Below are positions 22,470 to 35,400 of a stretch of 64,000 bases of DNA, in pieces. A model generated the notes under the pieces. The model searched no databases. It was given only the letters and a program-made list of their open reading frames with translations, and was not told where the DNA came from. Position numbers and translations under genes: made by a program. The first letter of the stretch is position 1, and each line of letters begins with the position of its first letter. Source of the DNA: Crossaster papposus (lineage: Eukaryota; Echinodermata; Asteroidea; Velatida; Solasteridae); assembly GCA_037893245.1 (NCBI GenBank), contig JBAIAA010000509.1:124001-188000 (forward strand), written 5' to 3'.

Positions 22470-23430
22470 TGCTTAGCTATAATAAGAACCAACGTACCCC
22501 TTACACTGAGACAATCTGATCTCTTCATAAGTTCACAGTATAGGGTTGGGACTTTCAATTTAATTCAATTCAATTGGATCGAACCTCCAACCTGCAGAAC
22601 ATACCCGAAGACAACGAATTCAATGCTCCTGACAGGCCACGACACTTCCACAGATTGTGTTCATTTTTGTGTGTCGTCTTTCAAACACGACCAACATAAT
22701 AACTACATGTAGTAAGAGATCAACTCGGATATCGCCATATTGATGAAGTCACCCATTTATTTTTTTGAAATTGCAGTTTTTAGTGGAGTACAAATAATGC
22801 CGACATATACAATCGGTAACTTGTCTACCAAAAGACGTTGAAATGTGCAGTTTCAGCTCTGTTTATCTTGAAAGATAACAAGGCAGAAGACAGGAAAGAC
22901 CATTGGGCAGGACATTTTCTTTGGGAGCAACAGCATCAGAGTCGACAAAATGAGCGCGGAAAATGCATACTAATTTTCTTCAACCCAAGCCCACTGCGGT
23001 ATAAACAGCGCGAATGTCGTTAATACATTACTTTGTATATTACTTTGTAATTCACACAAAACTTCGGTACCTTTCGGTGTTGCCATGGCATCATATATAC
23101 AAGTTGTCCTATTGTTCTCTTTGACAGTGTTGTTGGGGTGACGGAGCGCGGAAACTACCTCCCACAATAGTGTGTTTTTAGAAGCGGAACACACGACTAT
23201 AATTAAACACCGTTCTTCTGTTCGGTTGTGCCATGAGTGCACATAGGGTTATAGTCATTCGCCATTGAAAAAGTAATCAAAATCTGCCGAATTCAGGAGG
23301 TTCACTTGATGTTTCGTCTCTTCATCCAAATCCCTTTATAATGACCAGTTGTTTTAGTCCAAAATAAATGTAGGGCCGACCGTAACCTGTTTGTGCAGCT
23401 TGTTGAAGTTTACAGAACCACGGTTGAGAG
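22470..23430. other. Intergenic, nothing recognised
   Basis: No gene or repeat with defined ends. A 90 aa minus-strand frame at 22970-23242 resembles no family I know. Confidence 0.4.
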
Positions 23431-23437
23431 TCAAACC

Positions 23438-23476
23438 ATGGAGGAAACTATGCATATTCGTGAAAGTGGCGAAGAG
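23438..23476 (+). CDS. Candidate 13-codon first coding exon (unassigned)
   Basis: ATG in strong context (ACCATGG) opens MEETMHIRESGEE and runs in phase 0 to a good donor (GAGGTAAGC at 23474-23482). It could be the first exon of the LRRC74-like gene, but its phase does not fit the exon at 26290 directly, so a further exon would be needed between them. It may equally be chance. Confidence 0.25.
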
Positions 23477-24070
23477 GTAAGCAAACATTCGCTGTGTGAT
23501 CAGTAGCTTGCGTAAACTGTGCTTGAATAAAGCGTTGTTGAACGTTCAGTTAGTGGTGTTTATCGATCGAAGTCCTGTCTTGAAAAAAAGCTTATTATTT
23601 ACTGCAAATTAAAGTATGAATTAGGAAAAGGATGACTGTAATGTCATCTGAAACTACAAGTTATAACGGGCCCAATTTTAACGGCAACAATAATAAAGTG
23701 GAATGCCGCCTGTATTACCGAACATAATTCGGCTATACACCTTTGGCTCCCGATTGTTGCGTCCAACATACCAAACATTGTTGTTGGAAAATTGTCAACA
23801 GGTTTTTATAAATAGTTTACTGGGCATATCATCAAACACTATTTTTAAGCCGTGCTTTATTCCCGAACTGACAACGACGTCCCGGTGGATAGTGTGACAG
23901 GTGGTTATTATTTCCCAAATGGATAGAAAGGAGAAACCGACCATTGCTTTAGAATTTGGTGAGGTGAATAAATTAGAGCGTACACGAGGTAGATAATATG
24001 AAGCCACCCACCCCTCTTTTGTGTTGACCATTGTGTTCCCGGAATCTCAGGAATTCTTTTTAGGTTTCAA

Positions 24071-24092
24071 GGGGGGGGGGGGGGGGGGGGGG
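24071..24092. repeat. G22 homopolymer
   Basis: 22 consecutive G after TTTCAA. Intergenic. Confidence 0.9.
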
Positions 24093-24598
24093 TGTGCTAG
24101 GTAACAAGTGTTGAGTGTGTATAAGTTATAGGGATAAGAGGGGGGTATCCCTCTGCCACATATCGTGCTGGGTATAAAGTAGATAACAGTAAGAGGGCAC
24201 TTTTGAAAAGACAGACGTCAGTCACCTTGAAAAATAGGCACCTGATGGACAGGCGACTCAACGATGGACAGGCAACGATCGATATCAAACAAAATCTGAT
24301 GTACTGTGGATCCCGTGATGTTAGCAGCGTTCAACTGTACATTCTTTGTGCATAATGTGTACAAAGTCGATGCGGAATTGTGACATTGCACGTGTAGTTT
24401 CTAAGTGAAATGCAAGTAGAATACCACTTGACCAACCAAAAGCCTACGTGTACTCTCTTTCCCAAATTTGACTTTATTATATCCAATCAGTACTGCAGCA
24501 CACAATCTATACATTCACGGGTCCATTTTCAGCTAATTTGACGTTTTCCATCTCAGTTCTTTTTCTCAAGTTGAGTCGTCTACGGCAGCTCTCGGGCT

Positions 24599-24680
24599 GG
24601 GGGGGGGGGGGGAAGAGGGGGGGGGGGGGGAGTGGCTGGAGGCACATTTCCCTCCCACATATTCCAGGGGGGGGGGGGGG
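24599..24680. repeat. Cluster of three G14-type tracts
   Basis: Three runs of about 14 G (24599-24612, 24617-24630, 24667-24680) precede the minisatellite. They could form G-quadruplex structure on this strand. Confidence 0.8.
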
Positions 24681-24717
24681 CTGGGGCATTCCCCGTCCAC
24701 ATAATATTTCGAAGATC

Positions 24718-25690
24718 CCACCCCACTGGGTTCCCCCACCCCACTGGGTTCCCCCACCCCACTGGGTTCCCCCACCCCACTGGGTTCCCCCACCCCACTG
24801 GGTTCCCCCACCCCACTGGGTTCCCCCACCCCACTGGGTTCCCCCACCCCACTGGGTTCCCCCACCCCACTGGGTTCCCCCACCCCACTGGGTTCCCCCA
24901 CCCCACTGGGTTCCCCCACCCCACTGGGTTCCCCCACCCCACTGGGTTCCCCCACCCCACTGGGTTCCCCCACCCCACTGGGTTCCCCCACCCCACTGGG
25001 TTCCCCCACCCCACTGGGTTCCCCCACCCCACTGGGTTCCCCCACCCCACTGGGTTCCCCCACCCCACTGGGTTCCCCCACCCCACTGGGTTCCCCCACC
25101 CCACTGGGTTCCCCCACCCCACTGGGTTCCCCCACCCCACTGGGTTCCCCCACCCCACTGGGTTCCCCCACCCCACTGGGTTCCCCCACCCCACTGGGTT
25201 CCCCCACCCCACTGGGTTCCCCCACCCCACTGGGTTCCCCCACCCCACTGGGTTCCCCCACCCCACTGGGTTCCCCCACCCCACTGGGTTCCCCCACCCC
25301 ACTGGGTTCCCCCACCCCACTGGGTTCCCCCACCCCACTGGGTTCCCCCACCCCACTGGGTTCCCCCACCCCACTAGGTTCCCACACCCCAGGTTCCCCA
25401 CCCTGGGTTCCCCCACCCTGGGTTCCCCCACCCTGGGTTCCCCCATCCTAGGTTCCCCCACCCCAAGTTCCCCCACCCCAAGTTCCCCCACCCCAAGTTC
25501 CCCCACCCCAAGTTCCCCCACCCCAAGTTCCCCCACCCCAAGTTCCCCCACCCCAAGTTCCCCCACCCCAAGTTCCCCCACCCCAAGTTCCCCCACCCCA
25601 AGTTCCCCCACCCCAAGTTCCCCCACCCCAAGTTCCCCCACCCCAAGTTCCCCCACCCCAAGTTCCCCCACCCCAAGTTCCCCCACCCCC
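24718..25690. repeat. GC-rich minisatellite, 18 bp units switching to 15 bp units
   Basis: About 37 copies of an 18 bp unit (TTCCCCCACCCCACTGGG) run from 24718 to about 25376 with almost no variation. A few transitional units ending CCCTGGG or CCTAGG follow (25380-25455), then about 16 copies of a 15 bp unit (TTCCCCCACCCCAAG) to 25690. Since 18 and 15 are multiples of three, several frames stay open through the array on both strands (for example HPTGFP or GWGNPV repeats). These frames lack a normal start context and I do not regard them as genes. Confidence 0.95.
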
Positions 25691-25699
25691 ATCAAAGTA

Positions 25700-26285
25700 G
25701 TGTTCTTGCTTATTAATTCAATTTGCAAAATAACGATTGTTTTTAAAAAGATTTTAGTATTTTATTTTTACCGTCGGCAACCTGAATTTTGCGCAAGTAG
25801 ACTGGTTCCCAGTCCCTAAATTACCGATCCTGCATGACAACAAAACAAACGCGTAAAACGTTGGTTTCCATTTTCTACGGAGCTACAGTTCTGTAGAATC
25901 TGTACTCAAATAACAAATAATATTTTCGGGGCGAAACTAAAAAAACACAAAGTACAGTCGATCTGTACAGAAATGTAAACTGCTGTCTCATTTGCACCCC
26001 AAAATCTGTTCCAACAACTGTGATAACGTTTCTATGACAACCATCTTTCTCCCAACTTTTTCAATGTACGTACGTGTACAAACTGTCACCGTACACGTGC
26101 GTGTACGTGTCGCAGCGCGCAGCGGCTGCGGTATACGGTGTGGGGGAGTCGAGTTTATTCATCTACATGTATTTCATTTACAAAGTCCAAACCACCTTTT
26201 TATCATCATTTGCAACGTTTTGCACACTTGTTGTACTGTATAGGGCGACTTTGGTGGTACATGTACCACAAAGGACTACATTTCT
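25700..26285. other. Upstream region of the LRRC74-like gene
   Basis: Between the minisatellite and the first confident exon. It contains TACGTACGTGTACA-type and ACACGTGCGTGTACGTG repeats and a CpG-rich patch at 26090-26150. An undetected 5' exon or the promoter may lie here. Confidence 0.3.
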
Positions 26286-26414
26286 ACAGGTAACAGGACA
26301 ACCCCGCACGGCGAGACCGCATCGGCCACCACCAGCGGCTCAGCCAAAGCAGTGGTGGGAAGATCGACGAGTTCGTCGGCGGACGGACCGCCACTGCCTT
26401 CGGTAGTCATCATC

Positions 26415-29400
26415 ATGTCATCAAGCGGCACGGAGATAAATGACCGGGACACGCCAACCGAATCTGCCATCGGCGACGGGGAAGGCAGTGAGTCCCGGCC
26501 CGGGTCCCAGGCCTTGTCAGAGAGATATGATACCCCGGTAAACATTAAAGTGATCCAGGATTCAGACCAGGACTCGGATAGTGGATGGGACACTGATTTG
26601 GAAATAGAAGGTAAAATCGAGTTACGTTAAATATTCCTCTGCCCTATTCTATAGGTCTTATATTAGCCTTCACTCAAGTCGAGTCAAGTCATTCTGATGA
26701 GGGACTCGAGTCAAAAAATAAATTACCTGGAAACAACTGTCACCCTGTTAAAATATATAAAACTGGATGTTTTACTTTTGCCTTTTACTCTTTACAAATG
26801 ACCAAAATTACGTTTACAATCGGTAGAAAGATTCTGAATATAATTGTTATAGAAAGCTTTTGTCGTAAGCTTAACAAGTGCTGTCAAGCTTATACTTGTT
26901 CCATAAATTTGTAATTTTTTTTATGAGAAACAGCTTTACGGTACATTCTGGGTTTTTTCCTTGAAGCACTGTTAATTTCACGGGTAATCCATGGTGATCG
27001 ACGGTGAACCTTTGACACAGCGGTGGAAACTAAATCTATCACAGTGGCATATGTATTAGTGTCGTGAAATTATTCCAAGTTTCATCCATGTCGATTTCAT
27101 CAAGAAATAGGTTCCAAGGAATACACTCCATTGTCCTCTTGAAATCTGTGATGTCAGCCTTGTGGAAAAAGTCCGGTGAAGAACAAGCACTAACATGCCT
27201 TTGGTGCAGAGACAACCACGTCAAAATAACTATATACGCACTACACTGTTGTACTTGTTGTTTCATTTTCTTGTGTTGCTTGTTTTCAGTATTTTTTGGG
27301 ACTATCTCATACACAGTATTTAGAGTCCCAAATTGTTGGACTAAAGTGCTTTCAGGAAGGGGATTTCACCACAGGCAACTGTGTGGTGAAAAAATAAATA
27401 ATTATGTACCGGTAGCTGAAGGTGATGATAATGGGTTGGAATGGGTTACTTCAACTACCCAAGGCTCATGCCACACTAGCCACATATTACATGCTGTGTA
27501 ATATTTCTTTTGACTTGATGGTCCTACCCGAGTGGAAAACCTTCTAACCAGGATATTTCGACAGAAATTTAGAAGTCACTATTAGTTAGTCTTGGGTACC
27601 CTTTACATCGGGCTGCATATTCCACAATAAAATGTATTTTCAGACCAATTTTACCCATTCCTCGGGGACTGTCCCGTAAGCCTTGCATGTCATACAGTTC
27701 GATCATCATAGGCGTAGATTTCTGGGGGATGTAGTTTCCCAACATTCGACTGAGAATGACAAATGGGGATATTTCTAATTATTCTAAGTCAAATATGTCT
27801 CATTCTTAGTCAGGTGTTGGGGGATTACACCCCCCAATTCCCCCCAAAAATCTCTGTTTATGCAGTTCATGATGATGGTAATTCATGTACACAACATATT
27901 GCAAAAATCATGATAAAATGAGGATAATGAACATAGGGCAAAATGAGGATGTATACAGATCCTGTATTGGGATGTCTTTGCTGCATCTCAAAACAGGCTG
28001 TTTTCACAAACTGCCTTATTATTTACTCCCAACTGCTTGGTAGCTATCCCTTCTCTCCAGCATGAGATTGTTCCTTTTTCACAAAATGCACTTGAATTAG
28101 GCCCATCCATATTAACACAAAAAGCATCAGCACAAAACCCTGTCATCCTTGGTAACGGTACATCAGTTGTTCTGTTACTATGGTGTGTTCCTTTCATGGA
28201 CGTTTTGTCCCTTATTATCACAGCAGTAATTGTTAAACACTTGGAGCTGGGCAGTGTATTGAACCGTAACGAAAGGACAATTCCACCTAAACACGATTGG
28301 GCTTTTATGGCAGTGAAAAACAGATTCAAAGCCTTTAAATATTCATCCTGAGCCACGCAGCGCTTTTACGAGCTTTCTACTAATAGCTCTCAAAACCCTC
28401 GAACACTTTGCATGATTCGTGGTCATTTGGCGGAAAAGTACCATGCGCTTAATCAGAGCCTCCGTTACAAACAAACCAAGGCATGTGAACTAACCTCGAC
28501 CCCAGGGAAGAAAATGCAGTTTTTCATTTATAAAACGCGGTACTTATTCCTGGGTCCGAGGTTGGCTTACAAACAAACATCATCAGCTGATCTGTCAAAA
28601 CATCCGGGCTTTTTCACCCGATCCTCCCGAAGTTCTTCCACAACGCACATTTCTATTGGTCCATTCGCTTGGACATCTAAGGTGTTCTCACAAATTGTCA
28701 TCCCCCCACGTAAAAATTAAAATTAATCGGAAAACTGTAGAAATTAACGTATAGAATGTGAAATAAAGATTTACTATTATATATTACACAGAATAAGAAA
28801 CATAAAAGACTAAAAAGCTACGTAAACGCCAATAAAATAAAGTATAGGTGGTACTGGTAGAAATTGTCATTCTACCAGAGGTGGACGTTCATATCATGTA
28901 TTGGCCAACTTGTTTAATGGTTGCTGCGAATGTCCGCAGGGTTTGAGGGCGATTATTCAAGAGCCTGTTAAACTCTGCGAGGCTCAGGATAATAAATATT
29001 GTGAACCTTTTTCTTTTTTTGGGGGGGGGGGGGGGAAATTAACATTTTTTTATGTAAAACAAGCGTTTTTATTGCAAGTGAAGGTATACAACACCAATCA
29101 GTATTCCAAGTTCCTAACAGTGTACACTACAGCCAATAATGTTGTTGCTAGGTATCAGAAAAGTGTTACTGGTCAATCTATGTTTAATTTGGGATTAGTG
29201 AGATAATTATGTTATCTGATGAACCTTGGTACAGTTTGATAAGGGTAAAATAGAGTCATCCAAATATTGCAGAATCCACTTGAATTGTGTTAAGTTTGGG
29301 CTATGTACATTTACACAAAATGTGTTTCAAAACCTATTTAAGATGTTTAATACTAATTTCCAACTTTAAATGACTTTTGTAAAAGTTCATCATTTTTTGT

Positions 29401-32400
29401 GTTGGCGAAATAAGAGCTTGGTGTTGTACCAAATTTGACATCCGGAAACTTTTCAAAGATTTTTGAAAAGTGTTCAAATATTCAAAAACTATCAACTTGG
29501 GACTTCGGCAAAACTGCAACCACCAGGAATTAAATTGAACTTCTCTTCACTAAATAATAAGCACACATTAAATTAAGTTTTTGAACTCAACTGGTTTAGA
29601 AAATAATTCATGGATTTGTACACAAAAGAAATTTGGAAAATTTACTAAATGGAACTTCATTTTGTGAAACATCTCGGGGTTGGAACAGGTTCCCACCCCG
29701 AGATTTTGAACAGTGTGAAAAGGCCTTATGAGAGCTAATCCCTATCTAACAATTCCAGAGATAGATTTTGCTGCCTTGGGTGATCTTGAAATTTCTAACC
29801 TGATGGATCTCCCTGCACTATGCAGCCAAGTCTCTTTGACAAACGATTCAATCTGATATGTTTGGCAGGGTTTCTAGCCAAAATACCCTGGAGGGTTGGG
29901 CTAATTTAACGTAGCATATTTTTCTTGGTAGGCCCCAAAAGTGCCAAAGTTATACTTAAAGTGCCATAGTTATACTTAAAGTGCCATAGTTATATTATAA
30001 AAATGCAATTGACGTCAGTATATTAATTTCTCTTTATTACATCTTTAATAATCTTCAGAAGATTCCAAGGAAACCTATGATGCCACCGGGAGACGTGCTT
30101 ACATCCAAACCTGCAAGGACCTAGGTGTTGTTCCGGTGTCTCACTTCCTGCGTCACATTGGCACCAATAAGATCAGCATGAAGCATCACGGGCTGGGTCC
30201 TCAAGGGGCGAAAGCGATAGCTATCCCTCTGGTTGTGAGTATAGTCAAGGGAATCAGTTGAGAGATCCCTGCTTCTGTTAATTTCTACAGGGTGCAACCA
30301 AGTCAGCATGGCTTGGCTTTGAAGGAGCTTTGGCAGTTAGCGAAGTCTGTGAACTAAGTGTTGCTCTAATAGTTGCCATGGAGTAAGGTTAGCGTGGGGA
30401 GTCAGGTTGGCGTAGCGGTTCTTTTCTCGCCTTCTACCACTATGACCCTGGTTCGAATCCTGCCTGGGCCAATATGTGGATTGGGTTTTCAGTCCCATGC
30501 CTGACTCCGTGGGTTTTCCCCAGGATATGCTTCTGGTGTTTTCTTCTCATCTATAAAACTGTACCTTCTTCTCATTGTCTTCCCTCTCCAGGGGCCAAAT
30601 TCATTTAACGTGTAAGCACCAAAACTTGCTTAGCATGAACATTTTTCCTTGGAAAATAAATAGGTTTACAAACCAAAATTTTCATAGATGTTTATTGTTT
30701 GTAAATGGTATTAAGCTGTTGTTTTGCTTCGAATGAAAAGCACGTGGAGTTTTGGCCATTTTGGCCAATAACCCCAGGTTTCTTCAGGCATGCGAGCTAC
30801 AGTGCCTTAGGCACTTTTAAGGGATTCTTGGTTTCTTTACCAGAAATATATAATTATAATAATAAAAATGAAGCTTGGTAGGTTCATTTGCATCACATCA
30901 CAATGCCCCTTTGTTATGCTAATAAATGTTATGCAAATTTGCTACCACTGTTTATGGGCTTTATGTGTTGAGGTTTTTTTGTTAGCTTTTTATTTTTGTT
31001 TAATTTTTTCAGGTAGTATACAGTGTTGTACATGTTTTTGTTTGTTTTTTGTTTTCATTTGTATAGACAAATACAACAGTTTTAACCCTTGACCTTGAAG
31101 ACAACTGGATAGAAGGCGAGGGGGCAGGTTACATATCGGAGATGATGAAGGAAAATTGCTACATTAGTGATTTGGTAAGTCATAACGTCACTGTACTTTT
31201 CTAATTTGTGGGGTACAATCATGTTTTCAAAGTTACGTACCCAGAGCTCTTCAAAAAATGTTTGTTGTTAATGTTATAAAATATATGTTTTTTTCTTATG
31301 AAAAGATAATTTATTCGCATTTTGGGTGACAGCAATCCTCAGAAAAACAGCTTTCATTCAGTGCACAGGTGAATCCGATGGATTTCTTCATTCGATATGT
31401 TGTTAAAAAAAGGATATACGTATACATGTACCTTTTATATTGCTAGGAAAATAGCGATTAAAATATTAAATCTAATTTGTTTTTAGGTGAAACTTAAAAA
31501 AACAAAAACAAGAGCTTAAATGAATAAAACGGCCCACTCAACGTTTATGATGAGTGGGTGACAATTTCATCAAAATGTGATTTTCATTTTTTTGTCATGA
31601 ATGACATCTTTGATATCTACAGTTTCAGGTTTCATTCACAGAAATGTTGATTTTGATAAATAAAGTGAAAAAAACGACCATTTTGTGTGCATCGTTCTGT
31701 TGTTTTACAACAGAGCCGGCTATTTCAAAGCCTGTTTTCTCAGTTGTGTATTTTGAACTCCCAGAAAGTAATCAATAAGCAAACATGTCATATCTCTAGA
31801 ATGGGAGGGGCTATGGATCTCTTTTATATACCAAATATAAGCTGACTTGCAGGGTTCTAGCCATGGTGGGCGGCGCCGGGCGGTACCGCCTGGTACTGAA
31901 AATTTTCGACCGGCTCTTGGGTTCAAATTGGCTGTGCCGCCCGGCAATTTTTAATTTTTTTAAAAATAATTTCAATAATTAAATTATGGGCACAAAAGAA
32001 AGGGAGGAGATACAAAGTCACGTTAATCATGTTTATGTAGTAATATTGTGTAGTAATAATATCGTTTATTGACTTTCACAGAAACATGCAAAAATTAACT
32101 GAAAAATGAAATGGACCGGCCGTGAGGCGCGAAAGCTCCGCTCGCTGCGCTCGCAACGCTTCACAATCTGATAATTTACCCGGCACTAAAAGGGTCCTGT
32201 ATATAGCGTATATAGCGTATAGTGTTTTGTTTGCGACATAATACTTTTTTTTTGTGAAGCGGGTCACATTTTGTTAAAAAAATTAATCTTTAGTGTATTA
32301 TGTGAAAGTTGTGGGCTTAACATTAGTTTTGCAATTTAGTTATACATGTACTTATTGAATTTTCTTTGCAGAATTTAGCAGGAAACAAAATGCGCTCTAA

Positions 32401-35400
32401 GGGAGCCAAGGTGGTAGGTGAGATGCTCAACGATAACACAAGCATCAGGAAGATCAATGTAGCAGGTAAGAATGAAACTTTTATGTAAATGTGGCTGTAT
32501 TTGTCTACTAGTTGCAGCATTTACATGGTTTTTAAACATTGCAAATTGGCTAATGAAATAAAAATTGCCAAAAAAATGATAAAATTAGGTCAGAACAAAC
32601 CTCTTTAGAGGGCTACCTTGGTTAAAATGGTTACATCCTTTAAAAGGCACTGAACTTGTAATTCCTGCATTCTCTATTAACCAGTTTGCGCCGGATCACG
32701 AATATAAACGCAAAGTTTTCCCCAGATTTAAAACGATGACGCATAAACATGCCACGAGCAAGTACGGAAATGTCCGTCAGCAGCAAGCAAAGGCCAGAAA
32801 TGCGTGGGCGTGCTTCCCAGCTCTATCGACCTGAACCTACAACGGATCGAGTTTCGTTAAAAAAAAATCCCGCCCCTCAGCTCGTTGATGTTAAAATAAT
32901 CCCGGCGAAAACTGGTTATGAAGTTAAAGATCAGAGATGTAGTTGAGTCCATCACAAGTCCCTAAGTCCCTGCAAGTCCCTGCAAGTCTATCATCACAAG
33001 TCCTTCACAGTTCCGGCAATTCAATTCACAAGCTATTCAAATCAGCTTTGACAAAAGCATTCCTTTGTCATTGTTCATCCAGTTACTTGTGACTGCCTTT
33101 ATGAAGGGACTTGTGACTGGCTTCACAAAAGGACTTGTGAACGGACTTGCAGTGACTCAACTACAACCCTGTTAAAGATTATCAAATTGTATTGGTGCTT
33201 TATTTGTCTACTTGCAAACTGCTGCATGCTCTCTGTTTGAGTTGTTATGCCCGTCCAGTGTTCTAGGGAAAAGCACACCCATAGACTTTGAGGTAAGGGT
33301 GGTCATCGGAACTGGGTACTCGAGTACCTGACCGTTGATGTCAGCAATCGATTCCAGATCATGGAATTGAATACTCATAACCAACTTTGCAGCTTCTCAG
33401 AGGATCAAAGTAAAAGTTTTTGAATATTATCATTTGTTCGGAACTTTCAAAATGAAACCAGGCTACATAAAAGACAAAAAAATATATTTCACATTGATGA
33501 CGCTCGCGAAAGTTGTGGTTCAATCAGTGCAGTATTTACACCCTTGTTAATGTACTGATGTGGTAGTATTATCGTGTGGACCTTTATGAACAAGCTTACC
33601 TTGAATTGAATTTTGGGGTTGGTTTCCTTAACGAGTACCCAGGTACCCGTGTTTTTTTCAACCCGTAAATGCACACCCTTACTTTCAGGCTACGCCATCA
33701 CAGAAATAGTACCGGTAAACACAATAATTATACGTTAGGCACATTGAAACAAATCTCTTCTTCCTTTTTCTAAATCTAACTGTTTATTATTCTATTTGTG
33801 TTTGTTTGTAGGAAATGACTTCAAGGACCGAGATGCCCAGCCATTTGCAGATGCCATAAAGGTAAATTTAAATAGCATCCTGCAAATTAGTTTCAAAGTA
33901 AAAATCTGGAACAAGAAATAGTTCTCTGATGTGGCAGTATTAATAGTGCGGATCTTTATAAACAAGCTGAAAAGGAACTTCTGAGATTTCAATTTTGGGG
34001 TAGGGTTTCTTTAACAGGTACCTACATGTAGGTACCCGTGTTTTTGTGTGTAATTGGGTACCCAGTTCCCAAACTACCCCTAAATGCACACCCCTATTAC
34101 ACTGTCGTGATAACAAATTAAACCTCTACAGATTAACATGTAGATTTTTTTGATTTTTTTTAATTAGCTTATTTTCTTTTCTTTTTTCTCAGAATAACTA
34201 CAGAATAAAGGAGTTGGATCTCAGCCATAACGAGTTTGCCGAGATTGGTGGAGAGATCTTGGGTCAGGGCATTGGTAAGATCATGACACGGCAGCATTTT
34301 TGTGTCGCCTAAACAAAGTTTTTACCAGTCCTAAATTCTGTTGATCCGTACAAGTTTTTACCAGTCCTAAATTCTGTTGATCCGTATACATGACCAGAGA
34401 TGACTGTATGTATGTTGAAGTTTCAGGTTAAGTTTTGAAAAAAAAGTATAACTTCTACATGCTTTCATAGATTTAGATGAAACTTGGAAGCAGTGACCCT
34501 TGGGTGGAAAGACACCGTAATTCTTAATCGGATTACTGAGGTCAAAGGTCATTTAGGAGTCATTAAACTATGTATACATGTATAAGTTTCAGGTTTATTT
34601 ATTTTTTTTAATTATAACTTTTACAAAATTTCTCAACAAATTCTTGTATAGGCGAAACAAAACTGTTACAAATGGGTGTTTTGAAATGGGAGTTTTGAAA
34701 TGGGATCCGAAGCTAAAATAAAGTTTTGTTTTTTTGTTCAACCTCCATTATGGTTCAACACAGTATCAGGCAACGAATGGCTGTTTACTTTCAGAAGAGA
34801 ATTGCTTATTTTCCCACTGCCCTCCTGTCATTAAATATACAATATTGATCAGTACGACCCAATCCAAAGTCAATTTGATTCCACCGGCCGTGATAGTGTG
34901 TAAACATCAATAAAAAAAAATATTGTGGAGAACTAGCTACGTAGCAGTGGCATTCTAAACATGATAAATGGCCTTGGGTTAGCCCTGCTACTGTTGGCAA
35001 CAGCAAACACTCATCAACAGGCGCAGATGTGAAAGGTCCTGAAATTAATGATTAACTTCTAGTAATGACTGTTTGGAAAATGCCCTTATAACAACGTCAA
35101 TAGACTGAACAGCAATCAGTGTTGTAGTGTCAAGTCCACCACAAGTCCCTGCAAGTCCATCACAGGTCCTCCAAATCCAGCCATTCCTGATAATTCTAGC
35201 AACTACCAATGGTGCATCCTACCTTTAAATCCAGTCATTCATGATAATTCAAGCAATTACCAATGGTGTATCCTACAAATCCAACCATTCCTGATAATTC
35301 AAGCAATTACCAATGGTGTATCCTACCTGAATCCACCCATTCATGACAATTCAAGCAATTACCAATGGTATATCCTACCTTTAAACCCACCCATTCATGA

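Noticed and set aside
24538-25819. Long open frames (279-395 codons) on both strands through the minisatellite, encoding HPTGFP-, PPPHWV-, GVGEPS- and GWGNPV-type repeats
   Set aside because: They exist because the 18 and 15 bp units are multiples of three and contain no stop. Several frames on both strands are open at once and none has a start or splice context.
27988-28356. Overlapping frames of 122 (minus) and 104 (plus) codons in LRRC74 intron 1
   Set aside because: No family match that I can recognise and no splice sites consistent with a gene in an intron.
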